Shown here: piece after piece, positions 1 through 8,899 of the stretch
Numbering within the stretch: the stretch's first letter is position 1
Layout of the letters: each line of letters opens with the position of its first letter
From: an uncultured Spirochaetaceae bacterium
GTDB taxonomy: Bacteria > Spirochaetota > Spirochaetia > Treponematales > Treponemataceae
Direction of reading: 5' to 3'
DNA: 64,000 nucleotides
Assembly: GCA_902778325.1 (NCBI GenBank)
Contig: CACYWZ010000001.1
Location: 62,001 to 126,000 of the forward strand
The notes under the pieces: model-generated
The model's input: only the letters and a program-made list of their open reading frames with translations
Told to the model about the DNA's origin: nothing
Database searches by the model: none
Made by a program: the position numbers and the translations under genes

Positions 1-395
1 TCCCACTCGTTGTTGTCGATAACGATGAGTTCAGGATACTTTTTCGCCATCTCATAGTAGCGCTCTTTGAGGTAGCCAACAACGAGGACGATTTCCTTGA
101 TTCCAGCATCGTGAAGCTGCTTAATCTGGCGCTCTACCATTGTGTCGCCCTTGATTTCAAACAAGCCTTTTGGAAGGTAGTTTGAAAGCGGCATACAACG
201 GCGGCTTCTTCCTGCTGCCATAATAATAGCGTTGTCGACTTTGTACGGAGCAAGAGCCTCCATACCAGCGTCTGTCACAGAATTTTTTTCAACCCAGCCA
301 GCTTTTGTGCAAGCCAAAACTGTATCTGACGAAAATGCACTAACATCTTCATTTCGGCGAACTGCCATCAAATAGTCGAATTCTTGTTCAGTCAT
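1..395 (-). CDS. LicC-like sugar/choline-phosphate nucleotidyltransferase with N-terminal winged-helix segment (partial)
   Basis: The gene starts at 395 on the minus strand after an AAGGAG ribosome site and runs off the left window edge, so only about 131 residues are visible. Residues 1 to about 50 look like a small winged-helix segment. After that comes a nucleotidyltransferase start, AIIMAAGRSRR followed by LPKGLFEIKG, which matches the AAGxxxR...PK signature of NTP transferases, and then the VERQIKQLHDAGI helix. This architecture is familiar from LicC-type CTP:phosphocholine cytidylyltransferases, which are often fused to a choline kinase; the fusion partner would lie outside the window. 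It is the last visible gene of the minus-strand envelope cassette, 19 bp after the YidC-like fusion gene. Inference: it activates a head group (phosphocholine or a sugar) for surface decoration. The nucleotidyltransferase class is well supported, the substrate is not. Confidence 0.8.
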   Translation of the reverse strand, partial: MTEQEFDYLMAVRRNEDVSAFSSDTVLACTKAGWVEKNSVTDAGMEALAPYKVDNAIIMAAGRSRRCMPLSNYLPKGLFEIKGDTMVERQIKQLHDAGIKEIVLVVGYLKERYYEMAKKYPELIVIDNNEW

Positions 396-414
396 ATAAA
401 CTCCTTATATGTGT

Positions 415-3138
415 TTACTCTATGTTCTCGCGGCTCCAGCTAGAAGCCTTGAATATGCTGTCTTTTACCCGCCACCACTGGTCTTTTCTGACGGGATAGA
501 CATAATCGCCTTTCATAAGCCAAGCTTGATGCACATCACTTGCAGAAATCACGACACCGTCTTTTTTGATGTCGCTTGTATCAAGCGGAATGGCTTTGTT
601 TGTAAACGGATTCACAGGATTTTCTATAATACCATTTAGTGCAAGACTTGGAACATCGCCATTTGTCATAAAAGTCATATCTTCTTTTAGAGAACCTGTT
701 GCTCCAAAATCTTTCATCATCAAAAGCGGGTGAAAATGTCCGCGTCCTGTATATTTGTCACCTGCAATCTGGTCATCAAGCGCACTATCGACTTCAATGC
801 AATCTTCCGTTGTGGCGCGGCTGTGGTCTGCAACAAAGATAATGCGGGTGTTGTCATAAACACCGTTTGCTTTGAGATACTTTATCCAAGTAGCAAGTCG
901 CTTAAATGCAGCCATATTCGTGTGATATGCTTCATTGTCCTTGAACTTTGATGTGCCATAATCAGTTATTTTCTCTGACGGCTTATAATCTGGCGCTTGC
1001 ATAAAAATGCTTGAGTGCGTAAGTTCGTTCACCATACAAACATACGAGCCTGTTTTTGAATCATTAAAATCAGTGAGTTCTGTCAAGAAATCAAGAGGTG
1101 CATAGTTGTTTATGACGTTCGTGTAAGAAGTCGTCGTATCATTTGAGTTCCAATACTTGCCCTTTTGATAGATTATTTCACGCAATATAACAGGACTTTC
1201 GCGGAAAATACTGAAAATAAAAAGATTGTGCTTCAATAAATCATCTGTATTATTCAGACTGTTAGCGCCAGAATGGGCTTTATACCACGCCGTTGAATAT
1301 TTTCCAATCGTTTGGTAGCCCTCGATTTTGGCGTAATTATCAGTTATTGATAAATCTGCATATGCTGAATAATTCGCCCAAGACGGGTCAGTAATCACGG
1401 CATTGAAATCGCCCTGCTCAGTGAAAATGCGTGGCAAAAGCAAAAGAGCCTCGTTTGTTTTTTTGTACAAAAGCTCGTCTTTACGCTTATTCATTTCAAG
1501 TGGTGCGTATTCGTAACCACCATAAACAAGAGGTGCGCCCATAAGTGTGTGTCCATTGAATGAGACTGTGTTCGGATAGAATGTGAAGCCTGAAAAAACA
1601 TCATCAAAACTCTTGTCTTCGCTAAACATTTCTTCAACGAACTGGCTTTCTGAGCGGTCAAGCATAAAGACAACAACGTTTTTCGCGTTCTTTGAAAGAT
1701 GGAAAATCGGTTCGATCTCAACTTCATTCAAACTGCCTGTTGCCACAAACGCCTTGTATTCGCGCTTAATTGTCGCAGTGTTTGAAAATGCCAAGCCGAC
1801 CATCGCAAGCGAAATTACAAAATATGAATAGATGAAAATCTTTCCCTGCAATTTTGAAATTGTAAGCGCAACAAAAACAAAAGCAAGGGCAAGCACAAAC
1901 AGATTTATGAATGAAACTGCTGAAACAGTCTTGAAATCAACTGCGTTCAAGAACGTTAGTGATGTTGAAATATCGCCATAGCCCAGCATAAAGACGAATG
2001 AATTGAGCAGTGCTGAAAGCGAGATAAATGCCATCAAAAAGCATAAAACAGTTTGCACTTTTTTGCTGAACAAAAAGTAAACGCAAATTGTCCAGAACAA
2101 GAAAAATCCTGCTGACTGCATAAGTGTTATTGCAACGTAGCCAAGAGGATTAGGATTTGCACCAATTCCTGAAAACTCAATCGGGGAAGATGAAATGAGC
2201 GACGTTGGAATTGTCAAACCTGAAAGAACAAAAAGCAACACGCAAGAGAGCAAATAAATTGTTGTGCGAGTTTTATTGTGTTCAAAAATCTCTTTTAAAA
2301 AACGATTTTTGATAAATTTAACAGCTTTTATCAAAAGCGGAGATGCGTAAATCAATGCAACTGCAAATGTGAAAATTGCTTTATAAGTAGCCTTTGTCTT
2401 AAAGCCAAAAAGAACGAAAAGCAAGGCTGGCACACATAAAACGCAAATCACAAGCCAGAACGATTTGAGGGGATTTTTTAGCTTGAAGAAGATGTTTTTC
2501 ACAAGTGAGAATATGTTGTTGAACGTCCAATAAAGCACCAAGCCCGCAGGCGAGCCATAAAGTATAACAAGGAATATCGCTGCCATGCCAAAAATCTGCA
2601 CTTTTTCGCGAATGCCATGTCCTTTTGAGTAGATTATTCCCGAAATGCAGTTTATCAGTGTCATTGCAATCGGCAAAATGTTTACGTCGAAAGAGCCGAT
2701 TGAAAAGAGCGCGTCAGGTTTGCCCATATCGCGAATGAACAAGAAATGCTCACCTTGCAAATCTGGCAAATGAGAAAGATATGTATACGCGGCAAGAAAG
2801 AACGGAATTTGTATCAAGAGTCCGAACGAAGAGCGAAGGCTCATGATCGGGCTGTAATGGTGCTGGTGATAAAATGTCGTTGTCATCATATAGCGCTCAT
2901 CGCCAGAGAATGCCTTTTTTATGCGGTCAAGCCCACCTTTCATTTTGGCTTGTGTATCACGCTCAACTTCTTGCCAATGTTCTGCAACTGTGTATAAAGG
3001 CAAGCAAAGAAGTGTAATTGCAACGCTTACTCCGATGACAGAAAGTCCTGTGTTGTTCAGGATTTTATCACATAGCATATAGGCGAATTCGATGATTGTG
3101 TACAGCGGATATATAATGAGTGTATAAAAAAGATTCAT
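415..3138 (-). CDS. YidC/Oxa1-like domain fused to alkaline-phosphatase-superfamily (LTA synthase/sulfatase-like) phosphotransferase, paralogue 1
   Basis: 907 aa. Residues 1-222 resemble a YidC/Oxa1/Alb3 domain: a helix ending in LPLYTVAEHWQ, the cytoplasmic hairpin, then RSSFGLLIQIPFFLAAYTYL and the late helix SPAGLVLYWTFNN. Residues 225-455 hold about six more hydrophobic helices. From 486 to about 830 is an alkaline-phosphatase-superfamily domain: VVVFMLDR (D494, first metal ligand), putative nucleophile T531 in GHTLMGAP, H708 in NELTHSS and the DH pair 771-772 in FVADHS. The Thr nucleophile fits phosphoglycerol transferases of the LtaS/OpgB type better than Cys/Ser sulfatases. The position of the conserved YidC groove Arg is Thr here. 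The gene lies 23 bp after cotH and 19 bp before the LicC-like gene, and is a paralogue of 4413-7109. Inference: it transfers a phosphorylated head group onto an envelope polymer. Fold assignment is firm, substrate unknown. Confidence 0.85.
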   Translation of the reverse strand: MNLFYTLIIYPLYTIIEFAYMLCDKILNNTGLSVIGVSVAITLLCLPLYTVAEHWQEVERDTQAKMKGGLDRIKKAFSGDERYMMTTTFYHQHHYSPIMSLRSSFGLLIQIPFFLAAYTYLSHLPDLQGEHFLFIRDMGKPDALFSIGSFDVNILPIAMTLINCISGIIYSKGHGIREKVQIFGMAAIFLVILYGSPAGLVLYWTFNNIFSLVKNIFFKLKNPLKSFWLVICVLCVPALLFVLFGFKTKATYKAIFTFAVALIYASPLLIKAVKFIKNRFLKEIFEHNKTRTTIYLLSCVLLFVLSGLTIPTSLISSSPIEFSGIGANPNPLGYVAITLMQSAGFFLFWTICVYFLFSKKVQTVLCFLMAFISLSALLNSFVFMLGYGDISTSLTFLNAVDFKTVSAVSFINLFVLALAFVFVALTISKLQGKIFIYSYFVISLAMVGLAFSNTATIKREYKAFVATGSLNEVEIEPIFHLSKNAKNVVVFMLDRSESQFVEEMFSEDKSFDDVFSGFTFYPNTVSFNGHTLMGAPLVYGGYEYAPLEMNKRKDELLYKKTNEALLLLPRIFTEQGDFNAVITDPSWANYSAYADLSITDNYAKIEGYQTIGKYSTAWYKAHSGANSLNNTDDLLKHNLFIFSIFRESPVILREIIYQKGKYWNSNDTTTSYTNVINNYAPLDFLTELTDFNDSKTGSYVCMVNELTHSSIFMQAPDYKPSEKITDYGTSKFKDNEAYHTNMAAFKRLATWIKYLKANGVYDNTRIIFVADHSRATTEDCIEVDSALDDQIAGDKYTGRGHFHPLLMMKDFGATGSLKEDMTFMTNGDVPSLALNGIIENPVNPFTNKAIPLDTSDIKKDGVVISASDVHQAWLMKGDYVYPVRKDQWWRVKDSIFKASSWSRENIE

Positions 3139-3161
3139 CAGTAGTTCCTATTCCTGTAAGT

Positions 3162-4400
3162 CTATAAGTTTTCAAGTGCACTATCAAACCATAAAGCACG
3201 CTTTTCCAAAAAATTAATCATATAATCAATTTCACTTTCCATAGTTTTTCTGTTTTTCCAGCCTGGAGCATGAGGCCATTGTCTGTGTCCAATATTTTTC
3301 CAAACTGCGTCGTTAAACATTATTGCAGGTTTTAGTTCAACTGCACTTTTTTTCAGAAACATTATGCTTTTCTCAATTTCAGAACGCTTTGAAATCCATC
3401 GCTCTTTTACCAATTCACAAAAAACTTTATCTTCAAAAAGTTTCTCATACCAAGAGGCATTTTTTACCCAAAAGCCCTCAACTTTATCACAGTCGTCCCA
3501 ACTTATATTTCCACATGAAATATCAAAATCCCAAGCAGGTCCCATAAATATTTTGTCCACTTTGCTATCGTAATACAAATAACATGAAGACTGAAACTTT
3601 GCATCGTGGTTTTTTGTAAACTCATTTATCAAATACCAATCTACAAAAGATTGCAAATCAAATTTTTCAAAATTTCCAGAAAAAAGTTTTTCTTCAGCTT
3701 CTCTGATTATATTCTCTCTTCTTTTCATTTCATCGTCGCTAGCACCTATTGTACTACGAACAGAAAAAACAACACCATTAGAACTTTCGAAATTCCATTC
3801 TTTGTTTTGTCTGCCATTAACAACAAATACAAAAGAACCCTCTTCTTCAGAAACTGGCACTCTGCCCAAAACAGCCTCGACTTTTTCAGTAAGTGCATAA
3901 AGTCCGTTATATTGTCCATTTATGAAAAGTGAAATATAACGACTTTTTGGTGTCCATGGTAAGCTGTTAAAAACTTTTGACGAAAGATATTCTGCATAAT
4001 AGTTTCTGAGTTGCGTTTTGTCAGCAGTATTTGCCATGAGTACCCATTTTTCTGCACTAGGAAAGCCCAAAAGATTTTTTTTCTCATTGAGTTTTAAAAG
4101 ATACGGTTTTTTGAAAAGTTCTCTTGTTCGCCAAGTCGTGTTTCCTCTTCCTCTAATTTTGCAAGAACCGTAATCATAGTTTTGACCATCAATCAAAACA
4201 TAATTTGCTTTAAGATATTTTTCTTTTGACTTTATTTTCTTTGCACCTTCAGTCTCAATCGTCAAAACAGGAAGTTTTAGAGCAACACAATCATCTATTG
4301 AGATTTCTGCGCTAAACGAAGCAAACGCCATAAAAAGAATAAAAGCTGTAAATAAAGAGAAAAAAACAATAAATGCAAGTGAATGTCGGAGTATCCTCAT
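3162..4400 (-). CDS. CotH kinase family protein
   Basis: 412 aa with an N-terminal hydrophobic stretch (residues 8-31) that is a signal anchor or signal peptide, so the catalytic domain should lie outside the cytoplasmic membrane. CotH hallmarks are IRGRGNTTW (82-90), the lysine-containing KPYLLKLNEK segment, NGLYALTEKVE, the ENEFTKNHD-like stretch near 258-266 and GPAWDFDISCGN with the metal-binding WDFD at 289-292. CotH proteins are atypical protein kinases that use ATP to phosphorylate exported proteins such as spore-coat proteins in Bacillus. The gene sits between the two YidC-like fusions with gaps of 12 and 23 bp, so it is almost certainly co-transcribed with them. CotH next to VTC-domain and DUF4956 genes is a recurring neighbourhood in bacteria. 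Target protein unknown. Confidence 0.88.
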   Translation of the reverse strand: MRILRHSLAFIVFFSLFTAFILFMAFASFSAEISIDDCVALKLPVLTIETEGAKKIKSKEKYLKANYVLIDGQNYDYGSCKIRGRGNTTWRTRELFKKPYLLKLNEKKNLLGFPSAEKWVLMANTADKTQLRNYYAEYLSSKVFNSLPWTPKSRYISLFINGQYNGLYALTEKVEAVLGRVPVSEEEGSFVFVVNGRQNKEWNFESSNGVVFSVRSTIGASDDEMKRRENIIREAEEKLFSGNFEKFDLQSFVDWYLINEFTKNHDAKFQSSCYLYYDSKVDKIFMGPAWDFDISCGNISWDDCDKVEGFWVKNASWYEKLFEDKVFCELVKERWISKRSEIEKSIMFLKKSAVELKPAIMFNDAVWKNIGHRQWPHAPGWKNRKTMESEIDYMINFLEKRALWFDSALENL

Positions 4401-4412
4401 AGCAACAAAAAA

Positions 4413-7109
4413 TTATTCTCCAAACGGATAAATCTGCTTCCAATTTTCACTGTTGAAAATATCATCACTAACCGTCCACCAAACATCATTAGGAATTGTC
4501 AATTTCGTATGATTGCGATTTCTGGTGCTTTCAGCCTGAGGCTTACAGATTTTCACAAAATTCTTTTTCTCTTCGGCAGAGAGTTTGTATTTTAGGTTTG
4601 TAAACGGATTTTTTGCATTATCAACAATTCCCTCAAGAGCGATTGCAGGAGTATCCGCATTCGTCATAAAAGTCATATCACGGTTCAAATGAACTCCGTC
4701 AAAACTCGGTGTTCTGTCATTAAAATCTTTGACAATAAGACTTGCTGTAACGTGCTCTTTTAGGAACGGCATACCGTCTTCATTAAATTTTCCAGTTTTT
4801 ATCGATGTTCCATGGTCAGAAACGATGATAATGCGAGTATTATCATAAAGATTATTAGCTTTCAGCCAATCAAAGAACGCAGCATAACAACGCATTGTGC
4901 CAGCCTGAGTATTGTACTGAGCATCACGAGACCATTTTGAAGGACCAAATTGAGTAACTTCTTTTACAGGAATGTAATCAGGATATTGTAAAAGGCTTGG
5001 CTCATGAGTTGCAAGATTATCTATCATCGTAAACGTGTTACCAGAGGCTTTTGCATCAAATAACTCTGGAAAATATACAAGACAAGAATAATTATCGATA
5101 AACTGAGAAAAATGGTCTTTTCTTCCATCTGTGTTCCACCATCTTTTGTGATGAACAAGACGCCGTAAAATCGGTGGAAATGTCTTGAAAATACCGAACA
5201 TAATAAAATTGTGTTTTATACTTTCGCTGACAAAATTCGTTTTTTCAACTCCATTTTGCTTGTACCAGTAATCTGAATATACTCCAGTAGTCAAAACTCG
5301 ATTGACAAAAGGATATCCTTCATACATTGCTGTTAAAGGCTCTTTGTCGAAGTTTTCATAGGGCAAGTCTGAAACTGTAACAGAATATCCAGCTTCGTTG
5401 AAATTAATAGGCATAGAAAGAAGAGCCTCATTGTGCTTTTTCTGCAATGTTTCAGAATCTCGCTTATTCATCTCAGCAGGCGTGTAACTATATCCACCAA
5501 AAATACCTGGGACTCCAAGCATTGTCAAATGACCAAGAGAAACTGTATTTGGATAGAATGTAAATCCATCAAAGTGATTTACCAACTCTGTTTTTTCTTC
5601 AAAAACTTCGTCAATTAAAGGCGAAAAAAGTCGATCTTGCATAAAGACTATTACATTTTTACCAGTCTTTGAAAGATGATAAACACTATCTATTGATGAA
5701 ATAACCTCAGGCTCTTTCATTTTTGAGAATGAGTCTGAAACAATAGAAATATTACGCACAGAAACGGCAAAAAGTGAAAAAAGAACAATTAAACAATAAG
5801 GAATTAAAACTTTTGCTTTTTTAGAGAGCAAAAACACTGTTAAACCGAACACAAAAATTGCTAAAAGCCCATTTATCACAACTCTAATAAATGTCTCGCT
5901 AAAAAATTGTGCTTCCATAAAGTCAATATTTTGTGTAACTGGGCCGTAATTACCAGTAAAAAAGAAATTATTTATGAGCGCATAAGTCGCCAAAAATGAA
6001 GCTGCTAGTGTAAGAATTTTTTTTATTTTTTCATCGAATAACGCATAAAAACAAAACGGCCAGAAAACATAAAAACCAAGCCCCTGAAAAAATGGTGTCC
6101 ATAAAAAAACAAAAGGTGATTTATAGTCATCAACAAAGCAAAACTCTTGAGGTTCACTTTCCATAAGCATAGAAGGAATCATCAAGCCTGTTAAAACCGC
6201 GATTATAAGAGAAGAAAAAATGAAGACTGAAACTCGTGTTTTTTTGTTATTGCTGATATCATCAAAGAAAGAATCAATAAACATAAGAAGTGCTTTTACA
6301 ATCAGAGGAGAGACAATAATAGCAATGCACAAAAGAGCAAAAAGTGCACGAAGTTCAATCTTCATTCCACCCATAAAGAAAACTGCTCCCAAAATTCCCA
6401 AACCGCTCGCAATAGCAGCAATTATATAAAGACTTTTGAGAGGATTTTTCAATTTCATAAACACATTTTTCACTAGCGACAAAAGGTTGTTCATTGTCCA
6501 GTAAAGAACAAGTCCTGAAGGAGATGTATAAAGTAGCACAAGAAAAATCAAAGCAGAAACATAAATCTGCACTTTTTCACGGATACTATCATGACCTCTT
6601 GTGTAAATTGCACCAGAGACACAGTTGATTAGCGTCATCAAAATCGGAAGTACATTTACGCTGAAAGAGCCGATTTTAAAAAGAGAATCTGGAGAGCCCA
6701 TATCATGAATAAAAAGGAAACGAACCCCATTCAAATCTTTTAGATGAGAAAGAAAAGTGTAAGCCGCAATGAAAAAAGGAATCTGAATCAAAAGCCCAAA
6801 ACTTGAACGAAGAGCCATCATCGGATGATAGTGATGCTGCTTGTAAAAAGTCGAGAGTATCATATATTGCTCGTCGCCTTTAAACGCTTTTTTTATACGC
6901 ATTACTCCGTTTTTCATTTGTTTTTGAACAAGTCTTTCTTTTTCCTGCCAGCCTTCTGCTGTAATGTAAAGAGGTAAACAGCAAAGAGTTACAACAAAAC
7001 TAAGCCCAATAACTGAAATTCCAGCACTTTTTGTAAGTTCTTCAAAAAAAATATAGCAAATCTCAAGTAATGCCTTGAGAGGGTGAATTACAAGATTATA
7101 GAAAAACAT
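4413..7109 (-). CDS. YidC/Oxa1-like domain fused to alkaline-phosphatase-superfamily (LTA synthase/sulfatase-like) phosphotransferase, paralogue 2
   Basis: 898 aa, collinear with the paralogue at 415-3138. The YidC-like part is residues 1-223 (helix ending LPLYITAEGWQ, RSSFGLLIQIPFFIAAYTFL, SPSGLVLYWTMNN). A membrane segment spans about 225-452. The phosphatase-superfamily domain starts at 484 with NVIVFMQDR (D492), putative nucleophile T529 in LGHLTMLGVP, H702 in NLATHEPS and the DH pair 765-766 in IVSDHG. All four catalytic positions align with paralogue 1. A Thr also replaces the groove Arg here. The start at 7109 lies downstream of a probable terminator, so this gene may head its own transcript with cotH, paralogue 1 and the LicC-like gene. 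The two copies differ most in the membrane segment and the C terminus, which suggests different acceptors rather than recent redundancy. Confidence 0.85.
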   Translation of the reverse strand: MFFYNLVIHPLKALLEICYIFFEELTKSAGISVIGLSFVVTLCCLPLYITAEGWQEKERLVQKQMKNGVMRIKKAFKGDEQYMILSTFYKQHHYHPMMALRSSFGLLIQIPFFIAAYTFLSHLKDLNGVRFLFIHDMGSPDSLFKIGSFSVNVLPILMTLINCVSGAIYTRGHDSIREKVQIYVSALIFLVLLYTSPSGLVLYWTMNNLLSLVKNVFMKLKNPLKSLYIIAAIASGLGILGAVFFMGGMKIELRALFALLCIAIIVSPLIVKALLMFIDSFFDDISNNKKTRVSVFIFSSLIIAVLTGLMIPSMLMESEPQEFCFVDDYKSPFVFLWTPFFQGLGFYVFWPFCFYALFDEKIKKILTLAASFLATYALINNFFFTGNYGPVTQNIDFMEAQFFSETFIRVVINGLLAIFVFGLTVFLLSKKAKVLIPYCLIVLFSLFAVSVRNISIVSDSFSKMKEPEVISSIDSVYHLSKTGKNVIVFMQDRLFSPLIDEVFEEKTELVNHFDGFTFYPNTVSLGHLTMLGVPGIFGGYSYTPAEMNKRDSETLQKKHNEALLSMPINFNEAGYSVTVSDLPYENFDKEPLTAMYEGYPFVNRVLTTGVYSDYWYKQNGVEKTNFVSESIKHNFIMFGIFKTFPPILRRLVHHKRWWNTDGRKDHFSQFIDNYSCLVYFPELFDAKASGNTFTMIDNLATHEPSLLQYPDYIPVKEVTQFGPSKWSRDAQYNTQAGTMRCYAAFFDWLKANNLYDNTRIIIVSDHGTSIKTGKFNEDGMPFLKEHVTASLIVKDFNDRTPSFDGVHLNRDMTFMTNADTPAIALEGIVDNAKNPFTNLKYKLSAEEKKNFVKICKPQAESTRNRNHTKLTIPNDVWWTVSDDIFNSENWKQIYPFGE

Positions 7110-7194
7110 AATGATACAATAGCGTATTTTTTGCTTTTATGCAAATTAGTATCTTCAGTTGAAAATATGAAAAACAATGCGATTTAGAATCAGA

Positions 7195-7250
7195 AATATA
7201 AAAAACATAGTAACGACAGCATATTCAAATTTTCTAGCTGCCGTCACGAA
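7195..7250 (-). terminator. Rho-independent terminator after the DUF4956 gene
   Basis: On the minus strand an 11-bp RNA stem (GTGACGGCAGC with GCTGTCGTTAC, fully paired if two G-U pairs are allowed) closes a 16-nt loop and is followed by TATGTTTTTT. It lies between the DUF4956 stop and the second YidC-like fusion start, so it separates or attenuates the two halves of the cassette. Confidence 0.65.
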
Positions 7251-7263
7251 AAAAAATAAATAA

Positions 7264-7944
7264 TTAGACAGTAACTTCTCCGTCGTGCCTGAGCAAACTT
7301 GAATTCAACACAGAAGGAAGCGCAGAAACTTCTTTCATCATATTGCTTTCTTTGTCACATTGGATACGAAGTTCAATTACAAAATCAGAACGATTATTTG
7401 AAAGAGAACGGCTTTTCACCGTGTAATATGCACTATATTTTTTTACAATGTCAACAATTATTTTTTCAACATCATACCCTTCTGCACTAACCATAAGAAT
7501 TTGAGGAGCTTTTCCAATTGGTACTCGATCAAGAACAAAAAGAGCCACAGTAAGAACAAACGCTAAAACACATGCAATCTCCGCTAATCCTGCACCGCAA
7601 ATAATTCCAGTGCTTATAGCCCAAAACATAAAAGCCAAATCCATAGGTTCTTTTACCGCTGTCCTAAAACGAACGATAGAAAGAGCACCAACCATACCGA
7701 GCGAAATTACCACACTTGACTGAATCGTCAAAATAACAGCCGTAGTTATCACTGTAACAGCTGCAAGCGAAATATTAAATGTCTTTGAATAAAAAGTCTT
7801 CCGAGTCAAAAGTCGATATGCCAAAAAGATATAAAGCGCAAACACAGATGAAATCGCCATCACAATAATAATGTTCACAGGCGACATATCATAGCGCGAA
7901 AAACCTTCAAGGAACGATTTTTTGAAAATGTCTTTAAAACCCAT
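7264..7944 (-). CDS. DUF4956 family integral membrane protein
   Basis: 226 aa. Four or so hydrophobic helices lie between residues 23 and 145, with the conserved-looking stretch LGMVGALSIVRFRTAVKEP followed by FMFWAISTGIICGAG; a cytoplasmic alpha/beta C-terminal part follows from about 150. This is the DUF4956 pattern. In many bacteria such genes stand next to a VTC-domain (polyphosphate polymerase-like) gene and a CotH gene, exactly as here. The gap to the upstream VTC gene is 30 bp, so the two are one transcription unit. Function is not known; the neighbourhood suggests a membrane partner for the VTC protein. Confidence 0.85.
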   Translation of the reverse strand: MGFKDIFKKSFLEGFSRYDMSPVNIIIVMAISSVFALYIFLAYRLLTRKTFYSKTFNISLAAVTVITTAVILTIQSSVVISLGMVGALSIVRFRTAVKEPMDLAFMFWAISTGIICGAGLAEIACVLAFVLTVALFVLDRVPIGKAPQILMVSAEGYDVEKIIVDIVKKYSAYYTVKSRSLSNNRSDFVIELRIQCDKESNMMKEVSALPSVLNSSLLRHDGEVTV

Positions 7945-7974
7945 ATTTCTTCTCCATAACCGCCAGTTGCGGAT

Positions 7975-8688
7975 TTATATTGGCTCTGACACAAAATTAA
8001 ATTTGCGACAGAAATAATACTTTGAAAATGACGTTTGAGCCAACATTGAAGTCTGTAAAACTTCATTTATAAAATCCGGCAAAAACTCATCGAACTTTAC
8101 TTCAATCATATTTGTATTAACACTCAAAATTGGACGAGCAGCAAGCTTTTTCTCAAAAAAATCTTCAATATTTGTGCTACTTCTGATATTTCGGTCAAAT
8201 GTAACACGAACGTTTCCAACTTCATAAACAAGAGGCACACGCTCATAACTCACAATAACGACAGGCTTTAGCGCACGGCTTTGCATTTGGCAAATGAGTT
8301 TTTTTATAAGATACGGTGTATCGCTTTTTGCTTCAGGAATTTTTCCTGACATAATTTTTTCGCACATTGAAAGACTCATCGGACAAGAAATCTTGTGGCA
8401 TTTTCCTTTTTCGCGCTGCTTTAGTTCTAGCGAAATACGCTCTTTCGAGCAATTATACGCTCGGATACGGAATTTTTCGCGTGGGTCTGTGCCATCCTCA
8501 TTCTCAAAATAGCAACGATTATCATAATCATCAAAATAAATAGAGCGAATCGCATAAAAACCACGCTCACCCGTATGATTATCGGTTTTAAGCACACATT
8601 TTGCACGTGCTTCTATCGCAGTCAAAATATACTCAGGTGACAAATATTTTAGTTCATTTCTCCATTTTGCTTCATTTCTATTTTGCAT
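7975..8688 (-). CDS. VTC-domain (polyphosphate polymerase-like) protein
   Basis: 237 aa. The N terminus RNELKYLSPEYILTAIEAR and the segments YAIRSIYFDDYDNRCYFENEDG, KFRIRAYN, ISLELKQREKGKCHK and the later VVIVSYERVPLVY and VRVTFDRNIRSS match the tunnel-fold VTC domain (triphosphate tunnel metalloenzyme-like). The basic and acidic tunnel residues (R/K in KFRIRAY, E and K in LELKQREK, R in VTFDR) are all present, so it looks catalytically competent. In yeast the VTC4 domain makes polyphosphate from ATP; the role of bacterial homologues near CotH and DUF4956 is not established. It is the first gene of the cassette. No Shine-Dalgarno sequence is visible upstream of its ATG. Confidence 0.85.
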   Translation of the reverse strand: MQNRNEAKWRNELKYLSPEYILTAIEARAKCVLKTDNHTGERGFYAIRSIYFDDYDNRCYFENEDGTDPREKFRIRAYNCSKERISLELKQREKGKCHKISCPMSLSMCEKIMSGKIPEAKSDTPYLIKKLICQMQSRALKPVVIVSYERVPLVYEVGNVRVTFDRNIRSSTNIEDFFEKKLAARPILSVNTNMIEVKFDEFLPDFINEVLQTSMLAQTSFSKYYFCRKFNFVSEPI

Positions 8689-8700
8689 AACTGCAGAAAT

Positions 8701-8727
8701 GTTATAGGCTTCTTTTCAAGAGGTCAA
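8701..8727 (-). promoter_or_regulatory. Possible promoter of the envelope cassette
   Basis: TTGACC (8727-8722) and TATAAC (8706-8701) with a short 15-bp spacer. Transcription would begin about 5 nt before the VTC-gene ATG, with no ribosome site between. The suboptimal spacer makes this tentative. Confidence 0.35.
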
Positions 8728-8849
8728 GGCTGTACATCAATTTTTTCAGAATGAAAATCAAAACTTCAATTTTTTTTGCGTTTTTTCACACTCCAAAATT
8801 TACTTTTAGTAATTTTTTTACAATTTTCGCGAATGAGATAAAAAAGCTA

Positions 8850-8878
8850 TTGACATTTTTATTCATCATGCATATAAT
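8850..8878 (+). promoter_or_regulatory. Perfect consensus sigma-70 promoter for the tRNA pair
   Basis: TTGACA at 8850-8855, 17-bp spacer, TATAAT at 8873-8878. Both hexamers are exact consensus and the spacing is optimal. It lies 21 bp upstream of tRNA-Thr, as expected for a strong stable-RNA promoter. Confidence 0.9.
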
Positions 8879-8899
8879 CTGAATCCACATAAAGCAAAT

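Noticed and set aside
415..7109. Ordinary yidC housekeeping insertase gene
   Set aside because: Both genes carry a 400-residue phosphatase-superfamily domain, lie outside the usual rnpA-yidC-jag context and lack the groove arginine, so neither is the essential yidC.
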